Shown here: positions 21,077 through 30,582 of the stretch, in pieces
Layout: every line of letters starts with the position of its first letter
Numbering within the stretch: position 1 is the first letter of the stretch
DNA from: Paenirhizobium cremeum
GTDB lineage: Bacteria > Pseudomonadota > Alphaproteobacteria > Rhizobiales > Rhizobiaceae
DNA: 52,597 bases
Assembly: GCF_022884085.1 (NCBI RefSeq)
Contig: NZ_JAGGCS010000004.1
Span: forward strand, 1 to 52,597
Direction: 5' to 3'
Translations under genes and position numbers: made by a program
The notes under the pieces: generated by a model
Seen by the model: the letters and a program-made list of their open reading frames with translations, nothing else
Told to the model about the DNA's origin: nothing
The model's database searches: none

Positions 21077-21958
21077 ATGGAAAGGCTTTTCGACGACCGG
21101 CTGATCGCCGCCAACCGCAGGCGGGCTCTTTCCGCCGGAAATCCCGGCGCCGATTTTCTGCTGGACATCGCAGCCCGCGAGATCGCAGAACGTCTTGCGC
21201 TCGTCGAGCGCCATTTCGATGACGCGGTTGAGCTGCATGGCGGGACCGGTATTGCCGCCCGTACCGCCCTCGCGACCGGCAAGATCGGCACGATGGAGCG
21301 CGTCGAGGTCGTAAGGGGATTTGCCGGCAGCGACGGGACCGTTCGGGAGGCGGCATGGGAAACGGTGCCGCTGGAGCCCCAATCCGTCAACCTCGTGCTC
21401 TCCCCCTTGGCGCTTCATCTCACCAATGATACGCCCGGCATGTTGGTGCAGATACGCCGTGCCCTCAAGCCCGACGGGCTGTTCCTCGCGGCGATCCCCG
21501 GTGCGGGCACGCTTGCCGAACTGCGCGACGTGCTCCTCACGGCAGAAGTGGAACTCTACGGCGGCGCAAGCCCCCGTGTCGTGCCTTTTGCCGATATTCG
21601 CGACATCGGTAGCCTGATGCAACGAGCCGGCTTCACCCTGCCGGTGATCGACGAGGAAAATTACACAGTCCGCTATGATTCGATCTTTCCGCTGATGCGG
21701 GACCTGAAGGCCATGGGTATGGCCAATCCATTGCTTGGTCGCAGCCGCAGGCCGGTGGGAAGATCATTCTTCGTGAGGGCAGCCGAACTCTATGCCGAGC
21801 GCCATGCGGACCCGGACGGGAGAATTCGCGCTACCTTCTCGTTCATCTATGTGTCCGGATGGGCGGCGCATGAAAGCCAGCAGAAGCCGCTGAAGCCGGG
21901 CTCGGCGAAGATGCGCCTTGCGGATGCGCTCGATCCAAACCGCGCAGCAAAAGATTGA
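21077..21958 (+). CDS. SAM-dependent methyltransferase-fold protein (NDUFAF5-like)
   Basis: This 293-residue class-I methyltransferase-fold protein has an opening (MERLFDDRLIAANRRRA) and the blocks NLVLSPLALHLTND, RRALKPDGLFLAAIPG and PFADIRDIGSLMQRAGF. These resemble the alphaproteobacterial relatives of NDUFAF5, the factor that hydroxylates a complex I subunit in mitochondria. The glycine-rich SAM loop at the usual place reads VELHGGTGIAAR, a degenerate form. Whether it methylates or hydroxylates is not decidable from sequence. BioC-like malonyl-CoA methyltransferase is the alternative, less likely without a bio operon nearby. Confidence 0.8.
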   Translation: MERLFDDRLIAANRRRALSAGNPGADFLLDIAAREIAERLALVERHFDDAVELHGGTGIAARTALATGKIGTMERVEVVRGFAGSDGTVREAAWETVPLEPQSVNLVLSPLALHLTNDTPGMLVQIRRALKPDGLFLAAIPGAGTLAELRDVLLTAEVELYGGASPRVVPFADIRDIGSLMQRAGFTLPVIDEENYTVRYDSIFPLMRDLKAMGMANPLLGRSRRPVGRSFFVRAAELYAERHADPDGRIRATFSFIYVSGWAAHESQQKPLKPGSAKMRLADALDPNRAAKD

Positions 21959-21967
21959 GCAAGGAGC

Positions 21968-22153
21968 TCAGTCGCCGGCTGCGGTGATTTCCTTCTCAAT
22001 CGTGGATAACACGTCGCCGAGTGCGCCGGTGAACGCGCCATAGCCGCCGATCAGAGCCGCCGCCATGATCGCGACGATCAGCCCATATTCGACAGCGGTC
22101 GCCGCTTGCCGATCAGCAAAGAGTTTCCGGACGAGATGCATCTTGTCTCCCAT
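21968..22153 (-). CDS. Flp family type IVb pilin (lone copy)
   Basis: This is a 61-residue pilin precursor of the Flp/Fap type. It has a short positively charged leader (MGDKMHLVRKLFADRQA), then ATAVEYGLIVAIMAAALI, where the Glu-Tyr pair at mature positions 5-6 and the hydrophobic helix define the family. The residue just before the expected cleavage site is Ala rather than the more usual Gly. No tad/cpa assembly genes lie nearby, so it must be served in trans or be non-functional. A start at the internal ATG (MHLVRK) is possible. A small membrane-protein gene lies 48 bases upstream on the same strand. Confidence 0.88.
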   Translation of the reverse strand: MGDKMHLVRKLFADRQAATAVEYGLIVAIMAAALIGGYGAFTGALGDVLSTIEKEITAAGD

Positions 22154-22201
22154 GAACGTCGGCTGGATTGGCGGCGAACCAAGCTTTGAACTGTAGTCTT
22201 T

Positions 22202-22519
22202 TCAGCAGCCGTCGGCGCCGTAGCCGTCGACGATGCACACTGATCCCGGTGTTTCCTGAAGCACGCTGCGGCGGATAGTGTAGCGCTTGCCACTGTCCGA
22301 CCTGTTGATCGATCCCGTGCTGAGCATGTCGTATTCGTCGGGCTGGAAAGCGAGGCTCTTCTTTTCCGATTTTCCGGCGAGCATCGGGGTCAGCACAAGC
22401 GAAAGGGCAATCGCCGCCGTGCCGAACAGCAAGGCGATGTTCAAAACCCCTGTCTTTCCCGACTTTTGCGAAGACCGTTCTCTCGACCGCACGGTCTTCC
22501 AGAAATCCTCGTTTGCCAT
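22202..22519 (-). CDS. Hypothetical single-pass membrane protein
   Basis: This 105-residue protein is not recognised as a named family. It has a basic N-terminus, one hydrophobic segment at about residues 25-47 and a polar C-terminal half containing LAFQPDEYDMLSTGSINRSDSGKRYTIRRSVLQ and two cysteines near the end. The ATG at 22519 has GGAG six bases upstream. It is co-directional with the Flp pilin 48 bases downstream, so a shared transcript is possible, but nothing in the protein itself points to pilus assembly. Confidence 0.75.
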   Translation of the reverse strand: MANEDFWKTVRSRERSSQKSGKTGVLNIALLFGTAAIALSLVLTPMLAGKSEKKSLAFQPDEYDMLSTGSINRSDSGKRYTIRRSVLQETPGSVCIVDGYGADGC

Positions 22520-22627
22520 GACACGCTCCACGCACGCTCTAACGCATGAACAGAAGCGAGCTTTGCCTGACGGTGATAAACTTTGCGTTAAGAACGTCCT
22601 TAAAGCGTTCGTAAACTGTAGAATATC

Positions 22628-23041
22628 CTAAAGCAGATCCTGCAAAAAGGGAATGAGGGGCTCATCCGCCGGCGGCATGGGATAGTCCCGCAAGGCTTGC
22701 GGGCGTACCCACTTCACCGCCTGGCCCTCGCGGCCCCGGGCGATACCTTCATAGCGGCGGCAGACGTAAAGCGGCATCAAGAGGTGAAATGTCTCGTAAG
22801 TATGGCTGGCGAATGTTAGCGGAGCAAGGCACGGGGCCTTGGTCGTGACGCCGATTTCCTCTTCCAGTTCGCGGATAAGGGTTTCCTCGGGCGTCTCGCC
22901 CGCTTCAACCTTGCCACCTGGAAATTCCCAGAGACCTGCCAGCGACTTGCCCTCCGGCCGCTGGGCCAGCAGGATGCGACCGTCGGTATCGATCAGCGCA
23001 CAGGCGGCGACGAGCAGGATCGGTTTGCCCTGTGCATTCAT
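22628..23041 (-). CDS. mutT: NUDIX hydrolase, MutT-like 8-oxo-dGTP diphosphatase
   Basis: MutT removes oxidised guanine nucleotides from the pool before they are incorporated into DNA. The 137-residue protein carries a complete NUDIX box at 42-64 (GGKVEAGETPEETLIRELEE, then EIGV) and the WEFPGGK lead-in typical of MutT. The ATG at 23041 overlaps the end of the upstream GNAT gene by four bases, so it is translationally coupled. It closes the ppi-argJ-GNAT-mutT run. Confidence 0.92.
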   Translation of the reverse strand: MNAQGKPILLVAACALIDTDGRILLAQRPEGKSLAGLWEFPGGKVEAGETPEETLIRELEEEIGVTTKAPCLAPLTFASHTYETFHLLMPLYVCRRYEGIARGREGQAVKWVRPQALRDYPMPPADEPLIPFLQDLL

Positions 23042-23817
23042 GCTCCGGCTTCCTTGCGCCAGTAATGATAATGATAGGCCTCGGTAAAACCGAGCTTCCG
23101 GTAGAGAGAAAGCGCCGGCTCGTTGTCCGCGACAACCTGCAGCCATGCGCGCTTGGCGCCGCGCATGCGCGCCCAGCGCAGCGCCGCCGTCAGCACCTCA
23201 AGCCCCAGCCCCTTGCGTCGCTGGTCCCCGGCGACGGCCAGCGACATGATGCCGGCGAGATCGTTGTCCTGAACGCAGAGTGTCGCCGCCACCGGCCCGC
23301 GCTCCGGGGTCTCTATAAGGAAGAGGCCCGTCGGCGGCTTGATCGCTCCGATGATTTCGGCAAGCGCCGGCTTCAGTGCCGCATCCTCACCCTGCAATTC
23401 CAGGCTTGCATCGACGTATCGGCCGACATCATGGGTCGGCAGATGATCGAGCGTATCAGGCAATGTGATTTCCGCCAGGTCACAGGTCATGGTGACCACG
23501 TCCTCGAAACATTCCCAGCCTTCTGCGCGCAGATGGCCGATGAGCGGCTTCGGTGCGAGCGGCGTCTGTCGAACGATCAGCGGCCGGCCATAGGCGGCGA
23601 ACTTTCGGCCGGCCTTCTCCAGTCGGATCGCAATGTCGCGACTATCGGACGGATCGAGCGCGACAACGCAATTCAGCCGCTTGGACGGATGACCGCCGGT
23701 CAGCCGGATTTGCCAACTGCCGTCATACTGCACATTTGCCGCCGGCCAGGCGCGGAAACCCACGGCTTCCAGCCGACGCACCAGCGGCAGATTGTCTTCG
23801 GAGGGCACTGCGAGCAT
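23038..23817 (-). CDS. GNAT family N-acetyltransferase
   Basis: This protein of about 259 residues has the canonical GNAT acetyl-CoA site in its C-terminal half (GIMSLAVAGDQRRKGLGLEVL, then AWLQVVADNEPALSLYRKLGF). A divergent N-terminal half contains ANVQYDGSWQIRLTGGHPSKRLN. The acceptor is unknown. It lies directly after argJ, itself an acetyltransferase gene, but this does not by itself imply an arginine-pathway role. The first ATG is at 23817; a TTG at 23829 overlapping the argJ stop (TTGA) is an alternative start and would couple the genes. Confidence 0.87.
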   Translation of the reverse strand: MLAVPSEDNLPLVRRLEAVGFRAWPAANVQYDGSWQIRLTGGHPSKRLNCVVALDPSDSRDIAIRLEKAGRKFAAYGRPLIVRQTPLAPKPLIGHLRAEGWECFEDVVTMTCDLAEITLPDTLDHLPTHDVGRYVDASLELQGEDAALKPALAEIIGAIKPPTGLFLIETPERGPVAATLCVQDNDLAGIMSLAVAGDQRRKGLGLEVLTAALRWARMRGAKRAWLQVVADNEPALSLYRKLGFTEAYHYHYWRKEAGA

Positions 23818-23825
23818 TCTGGTCG

Positions 23826-25067
23826 TCAACTCCGGTAGTCGCCGTTGATCGCGACATATTCCTTCGTGAGGTCGCATGTCCACACGGTCGCCCGGCCATT
23901 GCCGAGGCCGATATCGACTTTCACGGCGATATCCTGCTCCTTCATCACCGCTGTCGTCGCGGCTTCCGAATAGGCTGGGTCCCGCTCGCCGTTGACGGCA
24001 ACGCGGATATCGCCGAACCAGATCGCCAGACGATCCCTGTCGGCCATCTCGCCGGACTTGCCAACCGCCATGACGATGCGGCCCCAATTCGCATCCTCAC
24101 CTGCAACGGCCGTCTTGACCAGCGGCGAATTGGCGATGGAAAGCGCGATCTTCTTGGCTGCCTGATCCGTCTCAGCGCCGACAACGGTCACCTCGACCAT
24201 CTTGCGGGCGCCCTCGCCGTCGCGCACCACCTGAAGAGCGAGATCCTTCAGGAGATCGTTCAAGGCTGCCTTGAACCCGAACAGCGCCGGATCATCCGCA
24301 TTTTCAATCTTCGTCTGACCATCTGCAGCGGCGGCACCGGTGGCAAACAGTAGAAGCGTGTCCGATGTAGAAGTATCGCTATCGACCGTAATCGAATTGA
24401 AACTCGGCTCGACGCCGGCGGAAAGAAGAGACTGTAGCGCTGGCGCGGCAATATCGGCATCCGTCACAACGAAGGACAGCATGGTCGCCATGTCAGGCGC
24501 GATCATGCCGGCCCCCTTGGCGATGCCGTTGATCGTCACCCTGACGCCGCCGATCTCCGCCGAACGGGTCGCAACCTTCGGATAGGTATCGGTCGTCATG
24601 ATTGCGCGTGCCGCTTCCAGCCAGAAGTCGCCGGTCGCGCTCTTTGCCATGTCACCCAGTACGCCGGAAAACTTCGTCGCATCGAGCGGCTCGCCGATCA
24701 CGCCGGTGGAGGCGAGATAGACTTCGTTTTCGGCGCAACCGAGTGCGGCCGCCGCTGACCTCGCGGTAAGCTCCGTTGCCGCCTTGCCCTTGAGGCCGGT
24801 GAAGGCGTTCGCATTCCCGGAATTGACGACGACACCTCGCGCCACGCCATGACCGAGGTTGGAACGGCAGAAATCGACCGGTGCCGAGGGGCATTTCGAC
24901 TTCGTGAAAACGCCGGCGACGGCGGCCGGACGTTCAAAGGCCATCAGCAGCACGTCGGTACGGTTCTTGTACTTGATGCCGGCTGCGGCGGTCGCCATGG
25001 AGACGCCACGGATCACCGGCATTTCGACAAAGGATTTCGGAGCAAGGGGAGAAACGTTTGCGGACAT
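23826..25067 (-). CDS. argJ: Bifunctional ornithine acetyltransferase / N-acetylglutamate synthase
   Basis: ArgJ transfers the acetyl group from acetylornithine to glutamate, running the cyclic arginine pathway. The 413-residue precursor cleaves itself between Ala and Thr in the [14 protein letters not shown] motif to give alpha and beta chains, with the Thr as nucleophile. It ends with the conserved [12 protein letters not shown]. The ATG at 25067 ([10 protein letters not shown]) is preferred over a GTG two codons earlier. Its presence predicts that argA is dispensable for acetylglutamate supply. It lies between ppi and the GNAT gene. Confidence 0.96.
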   Translation of the reverse strand: MSANVSPLAPKSFVEMPVIRGVSMATAAAGIKYKNRTDVLLMAFERPAAVAGVFTKSKCPSAPVDFCRSNLGHGVARGVVVNSGNANAFTGLKGKAATELTARSAAAALGCAENEVYLASTGVIGEPLDATKFSGVLGDMAKSATGDFWLEAARAIMTTDTYPKVATRSAEIGGVRVTINGIAKGAGMIAPDMATMLSFVVTDADIAAPALQSLLSAGVEPSFNSITVDSDTSTSDTLLLFATGAAAADGQTKIENADDPALFGFKAALNDLLKDLALQVVRDGEGARKMVEVTVVGAETDQAAKKIALSIANSPLVKTAVAGEDANWGRIVMAVGKSGEMADRDRLAIWFGDIRVAVNGERDPAYSEAATTAVMKEQDIAVKVDIGLGNGRATVWTCDLTKEYVAINGDYRS

Positions 25068-25087
25068 CGGCACGACCTGTCACAGGA

Positions 25088-25108
25088 AGGCCCGCAAAAT
25101 GCGGGCCT
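25088..25108 (-). terminator. Hairpin between ppi and argJ
   Basis: An 8-bp stem (AGGCCCGC / GCGGGCCT) with an AAAAT loop lies just past the ppi stop. The following bases (TCCTGTG on the minus strand) give no T run, so it may attenuate or stabilise the mRNA rather than terminate fully. Confidence 0.5.
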
Positions 25109-25130
25109 GAGGGTTGAACGGAGGCAGCGA

Positions 25131-25991
25131 TTACTGCTGCGGCTGCTGTTCCTGCTGCTTGTTCACATCCTCATAGCCCTTGCGCAGGGCCTCGTCGACG
25201 ATCTCGACCTTCTTTTCGGCCTTCGCCTTTTCGATGATCTCGAGATACTTGTCGCGCATGACAAGCTGACGGACCTGCGGACCGACCTCTTCCAGGCTCG
25301 GCGGAGCAGCGTCGCGCTTGTCCTCGACTTTGATCACATGGAAACCGAACTGCGTCTTGACCGGGGTTTTGGAGTAGGTGCCCTTCTCCATGGCAAAGGC
25401 GGCTTCCTCGAATTCCGGAACCATGCGGCCCTTGGTGAAGTAGCCGAGATCGCCACCTTCCGACTTGTTCGGGTCGGTCGATTTTTCCTTGGCAAGCTCG
25501 ATGAAATCCTTGCCTGCGTCGAGTTCCTTGATGATCTCCTTGGCCTCTTCCTCGGTCTTGACCAGGATGTGACGGGCGCGAACTTCCTCCTGCTTGGGAA
25601 GGGCGGCGATTTCCTTGTCGTAGCGGGCCTTCACGTCGGCGTCGGTGACGGCATCGACGACATGTTTCTTGAAATAGAGATTATGCAGTTCGCGGTCGGC
25701 GATGAAGGCCATGCGGCGCTGGTATTCGGGATCGTCCTTCAGGCCTTCGCCCATGGCGTTACCGGCAAGCAGCTTGACATCGATGGCGCCGGAAAGCGCG
25801 GCCACCTTCTTCTGTTCGTCGGGAAGCTGCGAAAGCTGCGGATCGAGGTTGGCAACGGCCAGATCGAGTTCCGACTGGGTGATCGTCAGGTCGCCGACCT
25901 TGGCCACGACGGCATCTTCGGCCAGAACCTGGTTCTGAAGACCGATCAGTGCGACGCAGGCGGCAAGGGCGAGTTTATGAAAGCGAAGCAT
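25131..25991 (-). CDS. Periplasmic parvulin-type peptidyl-prolyl isomerase
   Basis: This 286-residue foldase resembles the SurA/PrsA group and is expected to help exported proteins fold in the periplasm. It has a signal peptide at residues 1-24 (ending QVLAED) and a helical chaperone-like N-domain. The parvulin domain runs from RARHILVKTEEEAKEI to GFHVIKVED, including GGDLGYFTKGRMVPEFEEAAF. A Lys/Glu-rich segment and a Gln-rich tail (QQEQQPQQ) follow. The ATG at 25991 has AAAGG upstream and yields the signal peptide directly; the longer reading does not. It is divergent from secA, which exports its clients, so the pairing is functionally coherent. Confidence 0.92.
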   Translation of the reverse strand: MLRFHKLALAACVALIGLQNQVLAEDAVVAKVGDLTITQSELDLAVANLDPQLSQLPDEQKKVAALSGAIDVKLLAGNAMGEGLKDDPEYQRRMAFIADRELHNLYFKKHVVDAVTDADVKARYDKEIAALPKQEEVRARHILVKTEEEAKEIIKELDAGKDFIELAKEKSTDPNKSEGGDLGYFTKGRMVPEFEEAAFAMEKGTYSKTPVKTQFGFHVIKVEDKRDAAPPSLEEVGPQVRQLVMRDKYLEIIEKAKAEKKVEIVDEALRKGYEDVNKQQEQQPQQ

Positions 25992-26092
25992 GTGAAACCT
26001 TTCGGATGGGGGAACCGTTTCTTGACCGTTCGAATCGGGCGAAAAATTGTCCAAAGCACGGTAGGCCAAGCGTTTGCGGTCCGTCTGCGCCG

Positions 26093-26121
26093 TTGACATC
26101 ATTCGACCCCCCTCTTATCTG
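26093..26121 (+). promoter_or_regulatory. Predicted secA promoter
   Basis: A consensus -35 TTGACA at 26093-26098 is followed after 16-17 bases by TTATCT/TATCTG, close to a rhizobial -10. It lies about 115 bases upstream of the secA start and is correctly oriented. Assigned by eye. Confidence 0.55.
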
Positions 26122-26235
26122 TCACGCAACCGCGCGTCCAGAGCCGTTTCCGGGCCCAACCGTGCCTGCGTGCCGATTTTCGGCCGGCGACAAGGATACG
26201 CAACGAATATGACGCAGGTCAGAAAGGACCATCGA

Positions 26236-28941
26236 ATGGTCAGTCTCGGTGGGCTCGCCCGCAAACTCTTCGGATCGGCCAATGAGCGCCGTGTTCGCTC
26301 CTATCAGCCGAAGGTGGCGGCCATTGCCGCTCTCGAAGACCAGATGAAAGCCCTCTCCGACGAGGCGCTTGCCGGCAAGACGCAGGAATTCCGCAGGCAG
26401 CTCGCCGAAGGAAAAAAGCTCGATGATATTCTCGTGCCCGCTTTTGCCGTTGCCCGCGAGGCGTCCCGCCGCGCCCTCGGCATGCGTCCTTTCGACGTGC
26501 AGCTGATCGGCGGCATGATCCTCAACGACAATTCCATCGCCGAAATGAAGACCGGTGAAGGCAAGACGCTCGTTGCGACCTTGGCCGTCTACCTGAACGC
26601 CCTCGCCGGCAAGGGTGTCCATGTCGTCACGGTCAACGACTATCTCGCCAAGCGCGACGCCACCACCATGGGCAGGCTTTACGGCTTCCTCGGCCTCACC
26701 ACCGGCGTCATCGTCCATGGCCTGACCGACGAGGAACGCCGCGCGGCCTACGCCTGCGACATCACCTACGCGACCAACAACGAGCTCGGCTTCGACTATC
26801 TGCGCGACAACATGAAGTACGAGCGCAGCCAGATGGTTCAGCGCGGCCATGCCTTCGCAATCGTCGACGAAGTGGACTCGATCCTCGTCGATGAAGCCCG
26901 CACGCCGCTTATCATCTCCGGCCCGCTGGACGACCGCTCCGATCTCTATAACACCATCGACGCCTTCATTCCGATGCTGTCGGAAGAAGACTACGAGATC
27001 GACGAGAAGCAGCGCTCGGCCAACTTCTCCGAAGTCGGCACCGAAAAGCTCGAAAACCTGCTGCGTCAGGCGGGTCTCCTGAAAGGTGAATCGCTCTATG
27101 ACGTGGAAAACGTCTCGATCGTCCACCACATCAACAACGCGCTGAAAGCTCACAAGCTTTTCCAGCGCGACAAGGACTACATCGTCCGCAACGGCGAAAT
27201 CGTCATCATCGACGAGTTCACCGGCCGCATGATGCCGGGCCGCCGCTATTCGGAAGGTCAGCACCAAGCGCTGGAAGCCAAGGAAAAGGTGCAGATCCAG
27301 CCCGAGAACCAGACGCTCGCCTCGATCACCTTCCAGAATTACTTCCGCATGTACGACAAGCTGGCCGGCATGACCGGCACGGCAGCGACCGAAGCGGAAG
27401 AATTCGCCAACATCTACGGCCTCGACGTCATCGAGGTTCCGACCAACCTGCCGATCCAGCGTATCGACGAGGATGACGAGGTCTACCGGACCTTCGACGA
27501 AAAGTTCAAGGCGATCATCGCCGAGATCAAGGCCGCGCACGAGCGTAAGCAGCCGGTTCTCGTCGGCACGACGTCCATCGAGAAATCCGAACTGCTGGCC
27601 AACCTCTTGAAGAAGTCCGGCTTCGACAAGTTCCAGGTTCTGAACGCCCGCTATCATGAGCAGGAAGCCTATATCGTTTCACAGGCCGGCGTGCCCGGCG
27701 CGGTAACGATCGCCACCAACATGGCCGGTCGCGGTACCGATATTCAGCTTGGCGGCAACATCGACATGCGCCTGGAACGTGAACTCGAGGGCATGGAACC
27801 GGGTCCCGAACGGGACGCCAGGGAGCAGGCTATCCGCGAGGAAGTGAAAAAGCTCAAGGAAGAGGCGCTCGCTGCCGGCGGTCTCTACGTCATCGCCACC
27901 GAGCGTCACGAAAGCCGGCGCATCGACAACCAGTTACGTGGCCGTTCCGGCCGTCAGGGCGACCCCGGCCGTTCGAAGTTCTACCTGTCGCTCCAGGACG
28001 ACCTGATGCGCATCTTCGGCTCCGACCGCATGGACGGCATGCTGCAGAAGCTCGGCCTCAAGGAGGGCGAGGCCATCGTCCATCCCTGGATCAACAAGGC
28101 ACTGGAACGCGCCCAGAAGAAGGTCGAGGCCCGCAACTTCGACATCCGAAAGAACCTGCTGAAATATGACGACGTGCTAAACGACCAGCGCAAGGTCATC
28201 TTCGAACAGCGCATCGAGCTGATGGACGCAACCGACGTCTCCGGCACGATCGCCGACATGCGCCACGAAGTCATCGAGACCATGGTCCGTGTCCATATCC
28301 CCGAACGGGCCTATGCCGAGCAGTGGGATGTCGAAGGGCTCAAGCAGAAGGTCGCGGCAACCCTTAACCTCGACCTGCCGATCGAGCAGTGGGCGACTGA
28401 AGAAGGCATTGCGGAAGACGACATCGTCACCCGCATCACCGAGGCCGCGGATAAGGCTGCTGCGGAAAAGGCGGAGCGTTTCGGCCCGGAGATCACTGCC
28501 TATGTCGAGCGTTCGATCGTGCTGCAGACCATCGACAATCTCTGGCGCGAGCACATCGTCAACCTCGACCACCTGCGTTCCGTTGTCGGCTTCCGCGGTT
28601 ATGCCCAGCGTGACCCCTTGCAGGAATACAAGGCGGAGGCCTTCGAACTTTTCCAGGCCCTGCTCGCAAACCTGCGGGATGCCGTGACCATGCAGATGTC
28701 GCGCGTCGAGATCGTTCGCGAAGCGCCGCCGGCGCCGACCCTGCCCGTCATGGAAGGTCATCACCTCGATGCCACCACCGGCGAAGACGATTTCGACGAA
28801 AGCGCCGCAAATTACGTCGCTCCGGAAGAACGTAACCCGCAGGACCCCTCCACCTGGGGACGCATCGGCCGCAACGAGCCTTGCCCTTGCGGGTCTGGCA
28901 AGAAGTACAAGCATTGCCACGGCGCCTTTGAAAGCGCCTGA
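26236..28941 (+). CDS. secA: Preprotein translocase ATPase SecA
   Basis: SecA is the motor that drives unfolded preproteins through SecYEG. The 901-residue protein has the Walker A TGEGKT at 106-111, the DEVD box in [16 protein letters not shown], the substrate cross-linking domain, the second nucleotide fold with [10 protein letters not shown], and the C-terminal zinc/SecB-binding motif [14 protein letters not shown]. The ATG at 26236 is preceded by AAAGGA at good spacing and gives the usual [13 protein letters not shown] start; an ATG nine codons earlier (26209) is less likely. It ends in a strong terminator. Confidence 0.98.
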   Translation: MVSLGGLARKLFGSANERRVRSYQPKVAAIAALEDQMKALSDEALAGKTQEFRRQLAEGKKLDDILVPAFAVAREASRRALGMRPFDVQLIGGMILNDNSIAEMKTGEGKTLVATLAVYLNALAGKGVHVVTVNDYLAKRDATTMGRLYGFLGLTTGVIVHGLTDEERRAAYACDITYATNNELGFDYLRDNMKYERSQMVQRGHAFAIVDEVDSILVDEARTPLIISGPLDDRSDLYNTIDAFIPMLSEEDYEIDEKQRSANFSEVGTEKLENLLRQAGLLKGESLYDVENVSIVHHINNALKAHKLFQRDKDYIVRNGEIVIIDEFTGRMMPGRRYSEGQHQALEAKEKVQIQPENQTLASITFQNYFRMYDKLAGMTGTAATEAEEFANIYGLDVIEVPTNLPIQRIDEDDEVYRTFDEKFKAIIAEIKAAHERKQPVLVGTTSIEKSELLANLLKKSGFDKFQVLNARYHEQEAYIVSQAGVPGAVTIATNMAGRGTDIQLGGNIDMRLERELEGMEPGPERDAREQAIREEVKKLKEEALAAGGLYVIATERHESRRIDNQLRGRSGRQGDPGRSKFYLSLQDDLMRIFGSDRMDGMLQKLGLKEGEAIVHPWINKALERAQKKVEARNFDIRKNLLKYDDVLNDQRKVIFEQRIELMDATDVSGTIADMRHEVIETMVRVHIPERAYAEQWDVEGLKQKVAATLNLDLPIEQWATEEGIAEDDIVTRITEAADKAAAEKAERFGPEITAYVERSIVLQTIDNLWREHIVNLDHLRSVVGFRGYAQRDPLQEYKAEAFELFQALLANLRDAVTMQMSRVEIVREAPPAPTLPVMEGHHLDATTGEDDFDESAANYVAPEERNPQDPSTWGRIGRNEPCPCGSGKKYKHCHGAFESA

Positions 28942-28967
28942 AGACCGGAAAAGCGGAATGACGATCA

Positions 28968-28992
28968 GGGCGGCCTTCGGGCCGCCCTTTTT
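28968..28992 (+). terminator. Intrinsic terminator of secA
   Basis: An 8-bp stem (GGGCGGCC / GGCCGCCC) with a stable TTCG tetraloop is followed directly by TTTTT, 26 bases past the secA stop. Confidence 0.93.
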
Positions 28993-29176
28993 GTTTCGAC
29001 CGAAAGGGTAAAGCCGGCGGCACAACCAAGAACTCGCCGAAATCTGGTCTTTTGCGAAGAACACGGCCTGTCGATACAGGTAAACTGACGACGTCCGGCA
29101 AACCGTTTCTTAACCCTGATCTGACAACAGTGCGGCATTGTTGTTTTGCGTTTCCAATAGGCCGTGCGTGTCGATA

Positions 29177-30580
29177 ATGGCGGTTGTCCAGACAGCGGAG
29201 AAGATACTGCCGACCGGCCTGCATCCGGTGATGCACAAACTCGTCGCCACCTTCACGAGAACCGACGAAACCGCCCGCGCCCAAAGGATGGCGTTGATCG
29301 CCTTCGCCATAAGGGTCGTTTCAGCCGCCATCGCCTTCATCTCACAGATCATCCAGGCCCGGATCATGGGCGAATTCGAATATGGCATCTTCGTCTTCGT
29401 CTGGGTGCTGGTCGTTCTTTTCGGCAATCTCTCCTGCCTGGGGTTCCACACGACAGTCATCCGCTTCCTGCCGCAATATGACGCCCGTGACGAACACGAC
29501 GAAATCCGCGGATTGACCATGACCGCGCGGGTCTTTGCCATGAGCTCGGCAAGCCTGCTTGCCGTCATCGGCTTTGCCACATTGACGCTCCTCGGCGACA
29601 GGATCGAAAGCTACTACATTCTGCCGCTGTTTCTCGGCCTTTTCGCCCTGCCGATGATCGCGCTCGGCGATGTGCTCGACGGCACTGCGCGCGCCAATAG
29701 CTGGCCTGTGGCGGCACTCAGCCCCACTTATATTATCCGGCCTGTGCTGATCCTCGGCTTCATGGTTGCGGCAGTCCGGGCTGGCGCTCCCCATACCGCG
29801 ACGACAGCCATGCAGGCGGCATTGGCAGCGACCTATGTCACCACGCTCACACAATTCTTGACGATCGACCGACGCCTGCAGAAGCGCTTTGTCGCAGGTC
29901 CACGCAGGATCGATTTCCTCGCCTGGTTCAAGGTGGCCCTGCCGATCTTCCTGATCGAGGGCTTCGGCTTCCTTCTGACCAATTCGGATGTCGTCGTCGT
30001 CGGCCTCTACCTCGATCCCGATCAGGTGGCGATCTATTTCGCTGCGGCAAAAACCATGGCGCTGGTGCAATTCGTCTATTTTGCCGTGAAGGCCGCCGCA
30101 GCCCCACGCTTTTCCGCCATGGTCGCCGCCAGCGACCTCCGCCAGCTTGCAGCCTTCGCGGGCCAGACGACCCGCTGGAGCTTCTGGCCGTCGCTTCTCG
30201 TCGGGCTTGCGGTGCTGGCCGTCGGTGAATTCCTGCTGGCGCTGTTCGGTCCTGCCTTCACTGCCGGCTACATGCTGATGGCAATCCTGTTTGCCGGTAG
30301 CCTCTCCAAGGCGCTCGTCGGCCCGGGCGAGGTGCTGCTGACCATGACGGGCCATCAGAAGCTCTGCGTTTTCCTCTATATCGGCGCGCTCGCCGTCAAC
30401 ATCGGCCTCAACATCACCCTGATACCCCTCTTCGGTTTGACCGGAGCGGCAGCGGCGACGGCCGCCGCCATGATGGCCGAGGCCCTGCTCCTGCATGTGG
30501 CGGTCCGCCGCGCGCTGGGCATCGTCCTCTTCGCTTTTGCCGACCCGTTGTCGATTCTGAACAAGACGAAGGCATCCTGA
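29177..30580 (+). CDS. Lipopolysaccharide/oligosaccharide flippase family membrane protein
   Basis: This multi-pass membrane protein of about 467 residues belongs to the MATE/MOP superfamily and is probably a polysaccharide (Wzx-like) lipid-linked sugar flippase. Visible features are a dozen or more hydrophobic segments, the early QIIQARIMGEFEYGIFVFVWVLV block typical of this family, and the charged loops between paired helices. The substrate is unknown. The start is uncertain: the ATG at 29177 (MAVVQTAEKI) has only a weak ribosome site and an ATG at 29231 is possible. The next gene begins two bases after its stop, so the pair is one transcript and probably one envelope pathway. Confidence 0.8.
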   Translation: MAVVQTAEKILPTGLHPVMHKLVATFTRTDETARAQRMALIAFAIRVVSAAIAFISQIIQARIMGEFEYGIFVFVWVLVVLFGNLSCLGFHTTVIRFLPQYDARDEHDEIRGLTMTARVFAMSSASLLAVIGFATLTLLGDRIESYYILPLFLGLFALPMIALGDVLDGTARANSWPVAALSPTYIIRPVLILGFMVAAVRAGAPHTATTAMQAALAATYVTTLTQFLTIDRRLQKRFVAGPRRIDFLAWFKVALPIFLIEGFGFLLTNSDVVVVGLYLDPDQVAIYFAAAKTMALVQFVYFAVKAAAAPRFSAMVAASDLRQLAAFAGQTTRWSFWPSLLVGLAVLAVGEFLLALFGPAFTAGYMLMAILFAGSLSKALVGPGEVLLTMTGHQKLCVFLYIGALAVNIGLNITLIPLFGLTGAAAATAAAMMAEALLLHVAVRRALGIVLFAFADPLSILNKTKAS

Positions 30581-30582
30581 CC

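Noticed and set aside
26122..27657. A 511-codon open frame opposite secA
   Set aside because: Antisense shadow of a strongly conserved gene; no motif or ribosome site.
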